Assembly (NCBI GenBank): GCA_032433765.1
Contig: JAVIAB010000139.1
Coordinates: forward strand, 46,620,421 to 46,684,420
DNA: 64,000 bases
Direction: 5' to 3'
Source: Megaustenia siamemsis
Taxonomy: Eukaryota; Mollusca; Gastropoda; Stylommatophora; Ariophantidae
Below, one piece after another: positions 1 to 10,120 of this stretch (position 1 is its first letter; the number at the start of each line of letters is the position of its first letter). A program made the translations under genes and the position numbers. A model generated the notes under the pieces. The model worked only from the letters and a program-made list of their open reading frames with translations. It did not search any database and was not told the DNA's origin.

Positions 1-170
1 TGGCTGTTACATTAACATTTATTGGGTGTTACATTTTTTTTCATTTATAAATCATTTATTGGCTGTTACATTAACATTTATTGAGTATTACATTTTCTTT
101 TATAAATCATGTATTTGGTATTACATTTTCATTTATAAATCATTTATTGGCTGTTATTTTTTTCATCTAT
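1..170. repeat. degenerate ~59-bp tandem repeat
   Basis: The block starting TGGCTGTTACATTAACATTT at position 1 recurs at 60 and, shortened, at about 148. Each copy is followed by ACATTTT and a CATTTATAAATCATTTAT-like segment. It is AT-rich with no coding sign. The small open frame across it is a product of the repeat. It lies in the intron upstream of the first visible TMEM65-like exon. Confidence 0.6.
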
Positions 171-296
171 ACATTCACACATATTGTTACATTTGCAATA
201 GCTCATCGGTTGTTATTTTCGCATCAAAATGAATGTCATTAATGTGGCCATCTTAAACAAGTCTTTCATTCATTTATTATCCACTTTTTGTAACAG

Positions 297-339
297 CTGC
301 AGCCCTTGGCAATTGGTTCTCTGATGTATGTGGTTTAGG
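297..339 (+). CDS. TMEM65: TMEM65-like gene, internal exon (first visible)
   Basis: A 43-nt exon between a pyrimidine-rich acceptor (CTTTTTGTAACAG) and a donor GTGAGT at 340. In the frame that uses two bases from the upstream exon for its first... partial codon (one missing base plus CT), it encodes AALGNWFSDVCGLG. This matches the conserved segment of TMEM65 where a membrane helix passes through an Ala-Leu-Gly-Asn motif followed by Ser-Asp and Gly-Leu-Gly. It ends with GG, which joins G at 3023 to make a Gly codon, so phase is kept. TMEM65 is an inner mitochondrial membrane protein reported to be needed for mitochondrial sodium-calcium exchange. The mitochondrial targeting peptide and first helix must lie upstream of the window. 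Identification rests on the chain of three exons in the right order and phase, not on this exon alone. Confidence 0.8.
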
Positions 340-608
340 GTGAGTTTTATTTCATTTGTTAGGAAGTTGTGTGTGTGTTCTTATTTACAATCTTATTTAC
401 AATTGAACTAAACAAAAAGAAATGCGGATGTGTCCTTTTGAATAGCATGATGCCAGTTCGGCTGTAATTTACATAGACTTTACAGTTTGGACAACTTTTC
501 GAAAGCCTGCAGAAATGGGTTACTGCAATAATGTATAGTTAACTACAATCTGATTGTTTATTTTACTGTTTAGTTTGATTTGTCTTGGTTTGAAATTTAC
601 TTTCCATA

Positions 609-676
609 TGTGTGTGTGTATGTGCGTGCGTGCGTGTGTGTGTGTGTGTGCGTGCGTGTGTGATAGTGTGTGTGAG
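609..676. repeat. TG/TGCG microsatellite
   Basis: Alternating TG with interspersed TGCG units, slightly broken at the right end (TGATAGTG). Lies in the TMEM65-like intron just before SINE-1. Confidence 0.9.
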
Positions 677-686
677 AGAAGTAAGA

Positions 687-1184
687 AGCCCCGTCACGCC
701 AAGTGGCGTATAGGGAGGGATTAAGGCAAAGAAATGCAAATGAATGCATAAAATTGCGAAGCTGCAGTAAAACTGAATGTGAGGGAAAATTGAAAAAAAA
801 AATAGAAAAAATGATATGTTAGGCGCTTTACGTGATTAGTAGACGACACATATCTGAACGACGTTTCGGCCCAATAGGCCTTCAGCAGGAACAAACAAAA
901 AACACACACACAGATATGTAAGTAAATAAACTACTCCTACATAGCTTATAGCGTACATGGCGTATAGGGAATATGGTGTTAGTGACCATAAATTTTACAG
1001 ACCATAAGCACATTATATTTGAGGTAATATGGTCGGTATTGCACCCGTGCCGCTTTACTTTCCAAGAAAAAAAATCAGGTACCCTTTTAAGGCTGGGTGA
1101 ATCCGGAAGCCGTCGATTGGGATCGACCCTACCTCTTGTCTTTTGTAGTCCAGTTCACTAACGGAGACGGAGCTATCGCGGCTC

Positions 1185-1186
<2 letters not shown>
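687..1186 (-). mobile_element. SINE-1 copy, split by a younger insertion
   Basis: A tRNA-derived SINE on the minus strand. The tRNA-like head is at the right (GAGCTATCGCGGCTCCC, 1170-1186), and the 3' end with its palindrome (CACGCCAAGTGGCG) is at 695-708. Homologous full copies at 29886-30130, 38530-38765 and 49684-49925 run straight through. Here the sequence breaks after GGCGTATAGGGA at 716 and resumes with the same bases at 958, so 717-957 was inserted later. It sits in the intron between the first two visible TMEM65-like exons. Confidence 0.88.
717..957. mobile_element. 241-bp element inserted in SINE-1 with 13-bp target duplication
   Basis: Flanked by a perfect 13-bp direct repeat, TGGCGTATAGGGA (704-716 and 958-970), whose single-copy form is seen in other SINE-1 copies. 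The insert contains an A-rich tract (about 790-810) and the motif ACGTTTCGGCCCAATAGGCC (about 862-881). No tRNA-like promoter or inverted termini were seen. A 13-bp duplication suits an endonuclease-type retroposon. Family unknown to me. Confidence 0.75.

Positions 1187-1238
<52 letters not shown>
1187..1238. repeat. (AT)n microsatellite
   Basis: About 26 AT units directly abutting the 5' end of SINE-1. Confidence 0.97.
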
Positions 1239-1241
<3 letters not shown>

Positions 1242-1439
1242 TTAGGTATGTGTGTCTGTAATGTTACTTTGTATTTGTATGCCTGACTGGTTGGTATATG
1301 TTGTCGTTCTTGCTTCTATGTTACCATATGAATTGAGGATTGAAGACAGTAGAAGCGGTTTTAAATATTGAACAACTTAACAAATAAAACTGTTTGACGA
1401 CATGAGCCTTCATGTGAGCAAAGATGATTTTGGGAAAAG

Positions 1440-1625
1440 AGGACCGGTTTCATTGCCCAAAGTGGGCATCTGTTGTCAGCGTTTCATATCTGACTGTTTA
1501 TGCCAGGATCAGCGAACTAGAATTACCCAGATCCTGCTCTACCTCTTGATGGTGCCTCTACTAACATAATTAGTCTGGTCAAACGAGTAGGAATCGAGGG
1601 GCAAAGGGAAGGCAAGATAGCACTC
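1440..1625 (+). mobile_element. SINE-3-like fragment
   Basis: Shares the ordered blocks CAGGATCAGCGAACTAGAA, CCAGATCCTGCTCTACCTC, a CTAGTCTGGTCAAACGAGTAGG-like stretch and GGGAAGGCAAGAT with the copies at 38900-39160 and 46975-47240. The head is missing or decayed. Confidence 0.55.
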
Positions 1626-1965
1626 AAAACCGACGTGTATAAAACGAATATGCAGGGCCAAAAGAAGATATTTGTGTAAACCATACATCGCATTTACGCC
1701 CAATTAGTCCTTTTTTTAAAAAAGAAAAGCTAACAATGAAAAGAAATTGCCGGGTAAATGTTGAATAAGAATTGCCAAACATGCAAGGACTTTGTTGATC
1801 AATCTCTGTATATATTTGAATCAAAGGGAGACAAATTCAGTTTTCTTCTTACTGATTAATTTCACGAAATCAGTAGTTATGTTTCATGTTCATGACCAGT
1901 AATAATTTTTACAACTGCTGTATATTAATTGCAAATAAAGACAAGTGGAACGTTATTAAAACAAT

Positions 1966-2562
1966 AAATGTGAATTTAAATATTTTGGAACTTTGTTAAC
2001 CTCAGACGGGAGATGTACAAAAGAGGTGAGATGCAGAATGGCTCAGGCAAAAGCAGCTTTCCAAAAAACGAGGAAGATACTATGCAATCCATTTTTGACA
2101 ATAGAAACAAGAAAAAGAGTTCTTAGATGTTACGTAGAGCCAGTCTTAACATATGGATGCGAATCATGGACAATAGGACAACAGACAAGAAAATCACTGG
2201 AGTCTGTAGAAATATGGTTTTACAGAAGAATGTTGAGAGTACCATGGACAGCTAAGAAGAGTAATGAAGATGTTCTGAGAGAGGTGAAAGCAAAAAGAGA
2301 GCTAATTTCCAATATTAGGAAGAAACAATCATCATTTTTAGCCATATAATGAGAAGAGAACAACTGGAATATATTGTAACAACTGGAAAAATTGAGGGAC
2401 GAAGAGATAGGGGAAAGCAAAGAGAGAAAATAACAGACTGCTTACGAGAATGGCTTGGCAGAAGGTCAACAACAGAAATGATAAATAGCTGCCGAGATCG
2501 AAAGTTGTGGAGAGACATGATCACCTCCGCCAGCAGGCCCGGTACTTGATGATGATTAATAA
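1966..2562 (+). pseudogene. LINE-A 3' fragment (RTE-like reverse transcriptase C-terminus)
   Basis: Encodes the part after the polymerase domain: a region with SDGRCTK and MAQAKAAFQK, then YGCESWT, then RRMLRVPWTAKKSNED, then a C-terminal stretch with KIEGRRDRGKQREK, REWLGRRSTTEM and DRKLWRDMI. A one-base change near 2340 puts FFGH out of frame with the following MRREQ, so the reading frame is split. The end is SRPGT-stop followed by GATGATGATT, the family's short-repeat tail. 5'-truncated and dead. It lies in the TMEM65-like intron, sense strand. Confidence 0.88.
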
Positions 2563-3022
2563 CAATATTAATTGCGTTATTCTACTTGTATGTCCACAGC
2601 ATTGAAATACTCGTATATTTTATTACATAATTTAAATGTTGCCGGTATTAATTTAACAAATATGTTAACGTTAAAAACTGACTATATTTTATACATAAGA
2701 GCAAGTTGCTAAAAGCATAAAAGTCTGTTGTCAAATACAGTGGATGCGAGTTCAAATTATGGTAGAGTAAAAAAAAAATAATATTGGGATTAAATAAAAA
2801 CTCTGACCCGAACACTCATGGTGACTGCACCGGGCATGCTATCTTTGCACTCCAGCTTCATAGAAAACTCAAGACAATCCCAGACATGGGATACATGTTT
2901 AAAATAATACTTTAGCAGAAGATGTCTTTACAATTATTGTTTGTTTCCAAAGTGACAGTCTGAAGAGGTCTTGTAATTATTATGTGTTCAATACTTTTGT
3001 TAATCTTGTAATCCTATCCTAG
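2563..3022. other. intron sequence, nothing recognised
   Basis: AT-rich DNA between the LINE-A fragment and the next TMEM65-like exon. It ends in the acceptor AATCCTATCCTAG. Confidence 0.6.
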
Positions 3023-3128
3023 GTCGGCCCATTATGTCGAAAGCCTGGTGGCCAGATTTGGCATACGACATCCCCACCTTAGCCCAGCACAGGTTGACAT
3101 GAAGAGCACCAAATGGGCTTCAAACTTT
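3023..3128 (+). CDS. TMEM65: TMEM65-like gene, penultimate exon
   Basis: A 106-nt exon between acceptor CCTATCCTAG and donor GTAAGT. Its first G completes a Gly codon with the GG of the exon at 297-339; 35 codons follow, including SAHYVESLVARFGI and LSPAQVDM, ending exactly on a codon boundary. In TMEM65 this is the soluble loop between the second and last membrane helices: a GYVE-like motif, a hydrophobic leucine/arginine helix, then a Pro-x-Gln-Val-Asp-Met motif. Phase 0 at the end fits the next exon, which begins with Gly-Lys-Val. The introns either side are about 2.7 and 6.9 kb. No stop or frameshift is present, so the gene looks intact here. Confidence 0.9.
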
Positions 3129-3234
3129 GTAAGTTTTGTATTGATCCAGTGACTTTGTTAACTGACTACAAAAGTATGAGTGAAGATTATTGCTATGTCT
3201 AGTGGCATTTATGTGGAGAATGTCGTGTTAGTAC

Positions 3235-3485
3235 CCACATTTTTCATCTACCATCAGCACATTTATGGGTCATGTGGTCCCATCAGACCACTCACCCTCC
3301 ATGAGAAAATTTGCATATCTTAGCTCATTACGTATAACAACATTTTTTAATGACAGTGACAGTATGAACCCTTAATTTGGAATAATGAAAATGATTAATG
3401 TCACATAGCTGTGTCTTACAACATAGGTGGACAATTTGTTTGCTCTATAAGGTCTCAACTAGTGTAAATGTTTGCAGATGCTTTT
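3235..3485 (+). repeat. dispersed repeat X, copy 1
   Basis: Homologous over about 230 bp to 8512-8740. Shared ordered blocks include AGCACATTTATGGGT/GCATATTTATGGGT, TCAGACCAC/TTAGACCAC, TTTTAATGACAGTG, TGATTAATG, CACATAGCTGTGTCTTA, ATTTGTTTGCTCT and GGTCTCAA. Both copies have the same orientation and lie in the same intron. The palindrome-like CACATAGCTGTG is conserved. Class unknown. Confidence 0.75.
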
Positions 3486-3567
3486 CTCATATTTCTGTTT
3501 ATAGCTGAAGAGGTTTATCCATTAATGATAGTCTAATATTAGATCTTCTATATCACCATTATCCATC

Positions 3568-4385
3568 ATCATCATCATTATTAAGTACCGGGCCTACTGG
3601 CATAGGTGATCATGTCTCTCCACAACTTTCGATCTCGATAGTTCTTTATCATTTTTGTTGTTGACCTTCTGCCAAGACATTCTCTTAAGCTGTCTGGTAT
3701 CTTTTCACTTTGCTTCCTTCTATCTCTTCGTCCCTCAATTTTTCCAGTTGTTACATTATATTCCAGTTCTCTTCTCATTATATGGTCAAAAAATGATTTT
3801 GCTGCATGATTTTGTCAATTTGCTTTGACCTCTCTCAGAACATTTTCATTACTCTTCTTAGCTGTCCATGGTACTCTCAACATTCTTCTGTAAAACCACA
3901 TTTCTACAGACTCCAGAGATTTTCTTGTCTGTTGTCCTATTGTCCATCATTCACATCCATATGTTAAGACTGGCTCTACATAACATTTAAGAACTCTTTT
4001 TCTTGTTTCTATTGTCAAAAATGGATTGCACAGTATCTTCCTCATTTTTTGGAAAGCTGCTTTTGCCTGAGCTATACTGCATCTCACCTCTTTGTACTTC
4101 TTCCATCTGAGGTTAACAAAGTTCCTAAATATTTAAATTCATTTACCTGTTTTAATATTGTTCCACTTGTCTTTATTTTTCCCTGAGGTGATGTCTTTTT
4201 CTTTGTTGTTACCATTACTTCTGTCTTTATGCTGTTAAGGCTGAGTCCTTTATTTTTGCTTCCTTTCACTATAATGTCCAACATTTCTTGTAACTCATTT
4301 TCACTCTTAGCGATTAATACTGTATCATCAGCATACCTTAGATTATTTATATTATAACCTATATTCTTGTGGCGATTCATGATTG
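3568..4385 (-). pseudogene. LINE-A fragment (RTE-like reverse transcriptase)
   Basis: Minus-strand copy starting near 4385 within the polymerase domain: NNLRYADDTVLIA (YADD catalytic motif, motif C) at about 4290-4350, KTEVMVTTKKKTSP, KYLGTLLTSDGR, then damaged sequence and a second intact stretch from 3778 down (MRRELEYNVTTGKIEGRR ... WRDMITYASRPGT). The tail is the ATCATCATCATTATT tract at 3565-3582. Several frame breaks lie between about 3780 and 4084. Dead 5'-truncated copy in the TMEM65-like intron. Confidence 0.88.
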
Positions 4386-4619
4386 TACAAAGAAGTTATG
4401 ACGGTGGTTTTCATTTATCCATCACTGCTATGATAAAAAAGGATCTATAACACCAGATGGTATTTGTTATAAAGAATTCTAAAACAGGCTAAGACATGTA
4501 GTATAAATGAGGCAACAAAGTAAACGTCACATAGAATAAATGATCAAATGGGAAGTTTTTCAACCTAAACCAAACAATGAAAGAGACAGATGATGTGGGA
4601 ATTCCATTGTGGCTGACCT

Positions 4620-4930
4620 TTGGTGTTTTATGGCATTTGGCTTTATTGATATGATGTCAAGCTGAAGATGTTATGGTGTCATGCTAATGATGTTTTTGTT
4701 GCTATGTTAAAGATATGATGTCATTATGTTATCACGTCATGATAAAGATGCTACCATGATGTCATGCTGATCATGATGATGTCATGCTGAAGATGTCAGG
4801 TAGTGCATGAGTTGAAATTGCTCAGCGAATCATAGCTGGCTGTTGACATTGGGATCAGTGAACTATTACTCATCAAGATCCCACTTTACTTACTCATGAC
4901 TGCACTGTAAATAGATTAATTAGACAGACC
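4620..4930. repeat. GATGTCATG-type degenerate repeat plus SINE-3-like fragment
   Basis: 4640-4795 holds irregular repeats of GATGTCA/ATGCTGAAGATG. From about 4805 to 4900 the order of blocks (CATAGCTGGCTG, GGGATCAGTGAACTA, AAGATCCCA) resembles the SINE-3 copies at 38900 and 46975, strongly diverged. Confidence 0.45.
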
Positions 4931-5170
4931 AAGTGAAAAGGGACTTTTAAAGAAAAAGAGCACCATAGTATAAAAAGATATGCTATGCATAATTCTTATG
5001 TTTTGAGTTAAAGGACACATATGACCACTTACTTGTAAATCATAATGTATATAAATCATGAGTGCTTAGCATATTTTTAAGGGTGAAAGGAAGAGAAGTA
5101 ACTGTCAGGTGAACACATACAAAGAAGGAAATCATGCCTTGCTGGCATAACTTATGACTTAAGCGAATAA

Positions 5171-5960
5171 AAGTATGGAGAGGAACAATATTTAATGAAT
5201 AATTTTGCTTTAAAAGTATGGAGAGGAACATTATTTAATGAATAACTTTGCTTTAAAAGTATGGAGAGGAACATTATTTAATGAATAACTTTGCTTTAAA
5301 AGTATGGAGAGGAACATTATTTAATGAATAATTTTGCTTTAAAAGTATGAAGAGGAACAATATTTAATGAATAATTTTGCTTTAAAAGTATGGAGAGGAA
5401 CATTATTTAATGAATAACTTTGCTTTAAAAGTATGGAGAGGAACGATATTTAATGAATAACTTTGCTTTAAAAGTATGGAGAGGAACAATATTTAATGAA
5501 TAATTTTGTTTTAGAAGTATAAAGAGGAACAATGTCTAATGAACATTTTTTAAATATAAATGTATGGAGATTAACAATTTTTAATGAACACTTTTGTTAT
5601 AAAAAATATGGAGATTAACAGTTTTAACTTTTTTTTTTATAAAGGTATGGAGATTAGCAATATTTAATGAACAATTTTTTTTTAATAAAAGTATGGGGAT
5701 GAACAATATTTAGTGAACATTTTTGTTGTAGAAGTATGGAGGAGATTAAGAATATTTAATGAACAACTTTTAAAAAATAAAAGTCTGGAGATTAACAATA
5801 TTTAATGAACAATTTTAAAAAAAAAATAGAAGTATGGAGATTAACAATATACATGAACAACTCTTTTTATAAAAAGTTTGAAGATTAACAGTATTTAATT
5901 AACTATTTTGTCACAGAAATTTGGAGATTAACAATACTTAATGAACAACTTCTTTTCAGA
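5171..5960. repeat. 43-bp tandem repeat, decaying to the right
   Basis: Unit AAAAGTATGGAGAGGAACAA followed by TATTTAATGAATAATTTTGCTTT. The first eight or so copies (5171-5520) are nearly identical; from 5520 to 5960 another nine or so copies become progressively diverged and vary in length. This gives a homogenised left side and an old right side. It lies inside the 6.9-kb TMEM65-like intron. Confidence 0.93.
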
Positions 5961-6304
5961 CTAATTTTATGTATAAATGTAATAATAGTAAAATGTGTGC
6001 TTTGAGAAAAAAGACCTTTCCCAATAACAGAACAAATAAAAAGAGAACACAAGAACTAGTACAAATGAAAGATTAAGCTGAGAGTAAGCAGTTGAATCTG
6101 CTACAAATCAAGACAAGTGGACATTGAATTGACTGACTGACTGACTTATTGATTAATATTTTGATTTGAATGAAACTTCTACCTTAGTGCGTTCATAGCA
6201 ATCCCCTCGGTACTCAGTCTCCTTCAGCAAACAATGTAGGTAATATAACTGATGGCTTCCCTAACACATTGATTATAGAATCATCACAAACTTCCTCTCA
6301 TGTA

Positions 6305-6585
6305 TTTTTACTCATTCATGCTCAGTTGTGAATTCCTACAGTCTGATAGTGATAGACTCGTCAACACATCCTCCTATAGCCATTCATGCTCAGTTGTGAA
6401 TTCCTACAGTCTGATAGTGATAAACTCGTCAACACATCCTCCTATAGCCATTCATGCTCAGTTGTGAATGCCTACAGTCTGATAGTGTTAGACTCATCAA
6501 CACATCCTCCTATAGCCATTCATGCTCAGTTGTGAATTCCTACAGTCTGATAGTGATAGATTCATCAACACATCCTCCAATTCAG
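6305..6585. repeat. 68-bp tandem repeat, about four copies
   Basis: Unit begins CATTCATGCTCAGTTGTGAA and ends CACATCCTCCTATAGC. Copies start near 6314, 6381, 6449 and 6517 with few differences. The open frame at 6454-6636 is made by the repeat and is not a gene. Confidence 0.92.
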
Positions 6586-7004
6586 CCAGTGCCTCAAGCA
6601 TATTTTACCTATCCAGATTCAGATACCATCCATTAGTGTCTTTAATATTGTACTTTTCATTTTGAACCTTTTGTAACATTAGAATGAGAATTTTAATCCA
6701 GCACAAGCATATAAGAAGGTGGATGTATAAAAAAATTACATCGTCTTCTTTTTCTTCTTCATCAATGACAAATTTTAGATCTGATCATAGTTTAGCCAGG
6801 CCAAAGTTACAAAACATTAAAGATATAAAAATTTAAAAATCATATGTTCAGTTCATAGCTTTTTTTTAACATGTTCTTTACTTTCTTGTTTTTTATGTTT
6901 TCTTGACATTTTCACTGTGTCATTTTCTTTACATTTCATGTGGACCCACCAAATCTTTCTTTTGTCCTACTTTTCTATTAATGATTTAATTCATTAATTT
7001 TTTA

Positions 7005-7803
7005 CATCATCATGTGCCATACCAGTTGGCATAGGCGATCATGTCCTTCCACAAACTTCTATCCACAGTGCATTGTATCAATTCTGTTGATGACTGTTTT
7101 CCATGCCATGACACCAAGCTCTCCAGTATCTTCTCTCTTTGAAGTCTGTGATCACTCCTTCCTTGTGTTTTGCCAGTTGTAACCAAGTATTTCAACTTCC
7201 CTCTTCTCATGTTGTGCCCAAAATATGTTGATTGTTTCTTTCTGATGTATTTAGGAGCTTCCTTTTTGTGTTGACCACTTTGAGAATATCCTCATTGGTC
7301 TTCTTAGCTGCCCAGGGAACTTTCAACATTCTCCTGAGAAATCCCATCTCTGTGGCCTCTAATTGTCTTTTCATTTGTTTGTCTACTGTCCATGATTCGC
7401 TTCCATAGGTCATAATTGGTTCTATATAGCACCAAGGAACTCTCTTTCTCACTTCTATTGATATAGACTTTTGCATAAAATGTTTTTCATTTTCTGAAAT
7501 GCTATTTTGGCCTGAGCTATTCTGCTTTTTTTTTTTCTGTGGTACATCTTCCATCTGATGTCCAGTATTCGGCGTGTTGCATTTGTTTCAGATTTGCCCT
7601 GTTTATAATTTTTGCTGCATGATGATAATTGTTTCTTTGATATGACCATTACCTCTGTTTTCTTACTACTCAGACTGAGACCTTTCTTGTTGCTTTCTTT
7701 CATTATTATGTCTATCATTTCTTATAGTTCATTTTTGTTTTGGTCTCTGCTACTAAGACTGTGTTATCTGCATATCTCAGATTGTTTATGTTGTGACCGT
7801 TGA
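7005..7803 (-). pseudogene. LINE-A2 fragment (RTE-like)
   Basis: A relative of LINE-A with its own consensus, shared with 39650-40232. On the minus strand it reads through KKTEVMVISKKQ (about 7640), AQAKIAFQKMKNILC, YGSESWTVDKQMKRQLEATE (about 7370-7400), GFLRRMLKVPWAAKKTNED and a C-terminus with GKTQGRSD and DRSLWKDMIAYAN, then the tail CATCATCATG (seen at 7003-7012 on the + strand). It spans three frames, so it is inactive. Lies in the TMEM65-like intron. Confidence 0.87.
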
Positions 7804-8050
7804 CTTCAATTTTTTTTTTTTTATTGATCTCATTTTTTATATGGACTCAATTAATTATATCAGTTTCACTTATAACATCATTAGTCTCTCTCTCTTAATC
7901 TTCTCACATTATCTCATATGTATGGGTCACTACTCAGGTGGGTCAAGGAAAACAGGTTCAAAACTGTTCCGCTTTTGAAATTAACAATTCTAGAAGAATG
8001 AATTCTTCAAGAATTCTATACCATACAAAATATAGATTATAAGAGGAGAT

Positions 8051-8375
8051 AGAAGAAGAGTCAGTGGTAGATTCTGGTAAAACTGACAATGGTTGAGACT
8101 GTCAGAAGAAGAGTCAGTGGTAGATTCTGGTAAAACTGACAATGGTCGAGACTGTCAGAAGAAGAGTCAGTGGTAGATTCTGGTAAAACTGACAATGGTC
8201 GAGACTGTCAGAAGAAGAGTCAGTGGTAGATTCTGGTAAAACTGACAATGGTCGAGACTGTCAGAAGAAGAGTCAGTGGTAGATTCTGGTAAAACTGACA
8301 ATGGTCGAGACTGTCAGAAGAGTAGTCAGTGGTAGATTCTGGTAAAACTGACAATGGTTGAGACTGTCAGAAGAG
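8051..8375. repeat. 53-bp tandem repeat, six copies
   Basis: Unit contains AGAAGAAGAGTCAGTGGTAG, ATTCTGGTAAAACTGACAAT and GGTCGAGACTGTC. Copies are almost identical; first and last carry GGTTGAG instead of GGTCGAG, and the last has AGAAGAGTAGTC. This suggests recent expansion by unequal exchange from the edges inward. Confidence 0.95.
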
Positions 8376-8511
8376 TAATAACTAGAACTCAGCACTCAAG
8401 GAGTATAAGAGGAAGTGAAGAGAGAGAGAGAGCTTTTGTTTGTTCTTATCAATATAGGTACATGATGTTTATATTTTTATTGAATTAGTTGTCTGCTAGT
8501 TTCAAAGACAA

Positions 8512-8740
8512 GCATATTTATGGGTGATGTGATTGGTATCACATTAGACCACCCTGCTTTTTCAGAGAAAATATGTGATATCTTCATTAGGTCATCACAT
8601 ACAAAATTTGTTTTAATGACAGTGGCAATATGAGCCCTCAATTTGGTAATGATTAATGCCACATAGCTGTGTCTTATAACAAGTGAAAGATTTGTTTGCT
8701 CTTTGGTCTCAATTGATGTTAAACATTGCAGATTCTTAGC
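8512..8740 (+). repeat. dispersed repeat X, copy 2
   Basis: The partner of 3235-3485 in the same intron and orientation, with the conserved blocks listed there. Whether it is a mobile element or an old local duplication cannot be told from two copies. Confidence 0.75.
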
Positions 8741-9991
8741 ATTACTCCTCTGTCTTCAGAGACTAGCACATATTAAGAAGCTGTAGCTTGTGACAAAATC
8801 CTCTCACAGGAACTAAATCCATTGTCTCTTGAGAAGTTGATATGAAACTAATTTCTTCTGCATACACTTTTAGACACAAACTTTAATAAGGTCAAAGAAA
8901 GCATTGATCAAGTCAAAGCAGATTATTTCTTGAAACAACTGGTCCGGATAGAACATAAGAACCTTCTCTATTCATCATATGTTGGAAGCTTCTATAGCAG
9001 ATTTTTGAAGGTCATCTTTGCCTGTGCCTCAGTAACATTGCTTAGATGTTCTGATTCTTAAGTGTAAAATAAATTACACTGACATTTTAATCTTTTGTGG
9101 CCTGTAAGGTCTATAAATTGTTATATTCTAATGAACTAGTAGTCAGTATAATTTGTCTGATGCCCTGGTGTTCTTCATTCTATTTGCTTCTAACAAACCA
9201 CATGAACTCCTCATTAGTTGTACTTGTATCTGGCTGGTAAGGTATGAAGACCCTGAACATAAACCCTGCAACCAGGCAAGAAATAGCTGCATGCTGAAAA
9301 CTTTGGAAAAACACTTTAAAGTTGCAACTCAAAGAAGGAGCAGACAGATTCATAGAAAAAGAGAATGCACAGTGAAAGAAAAGAAAAAATAACATTTCCT
9401 AGGGGCCTGCACAATCCATAGTCAACTATGACTGATGGAGATTACTGCCTGGCTGGTGTAGTTTTACCACTTCTCTATGTTAGTTCAGCTGTCTCATTAT
9501 TTTCAGATATATTGTAGTAGTTGGTGTCCACTGTTAACAGTTTAACAGGATGATTTGGTGGACATTTTTCATTTTATTTTTCCAGAGCAGCAGCAGTTCC
9601 GATGTAAATTTTACTTGCTCAACTTGAACATCTTACTTTAACATTTTATGGTCTGACTTTGATAGAGCTTTGCACTCATTCACACTATTCAAGTTTATTG
9701 CTCATGTGTATTTCATCTAAAGTGGCCAGTTCACAAATCATTAGTAGTTGATCTTGCTAAAAAATTATTTAAATTTATTTTTAATGTTCTTTTTTACATT
9801 TGTTTCCATTACTACTGTATTTTTGTTATATTTTGATGTGCTGCTGCAAAAATTATTATTTTACAAATTTACTTCAAATTATCAGAGAAAGTGATCATTT
9901 TCTTAATACACTTTTTTTTAATTTCCAGATGTACAATTAAAAATTTGCCATCTCATATATTTCATTATTTTTTTTATTATTTTTATTTCAG
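8741..9991. other. distal part of TMEM65-like intron
   Basis: AT-rich DNA without recognised repeats. Overlapping small open frames on both strands near 9153-9395 have no recognisable content. The intron ends in a long T-rich tract (9961-9988) and CAG. Confidence 0.6.
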
Positions 9992-10120
9992 GGCAAAGTG
10001 ATTGGTGTTACCATCGGCTGCTTTCTTGGCATGATTCCTTTGTTATTTTTTAAAAAGAAAGAAGATAAAGAAAATGAAAAAAGTGATGATACCACTGATG
10101 CAAAGGAGCCTAATAAATAA
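9992..10120 (+). CDS. TMEM65: TMEM65-like gene, terminal coding exon
   Basis: Starts after a T-rich tract and TTTCAG, in phase 0 with the exon ending at 3128. It encodes GKVIGVTIGCFLGM, then IPLLFF, then a charged Lys/Glu/Asp-rich tail of about 22 residues, and stops with TAA at 10118-10120. The Gly-Lys-x-x-Gly-Val-Thr-Ile-Gly-Cys helix is the signature C-terminal membrane segment of TMEM65, followed in the family by a short acidic/basic tail, as here. Together with 297-339 and 3023-3128 it gives the last 92 or so residues of the protein without any frame break. Family role: inner mitochondrial membrane protein linked to sodium-dependent calcium release. Confidence 0.93.
   Translation, partial: GKVIGVTIGCFLGMIPLLFFKKKEDKENEKSDDTTDAKEPNK

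Noticed and set aside
4400..4620. RTE-like C-terminal remnant (R-H-I-E ... I-K-W-E-V-F-Q-P)
   Set aside because: Only a vague resemblance over about 40 codons with several stops; not enough to list.
6454..6636. 60-codon frame
   Set aside because: Generated by the 68-bp tandem repeat.
9153..9395. Overlapping 79- and 71-codon frames on opposite strands
   Set aside because: No recognisable domain, no splice support, inside an intron; likely chance.
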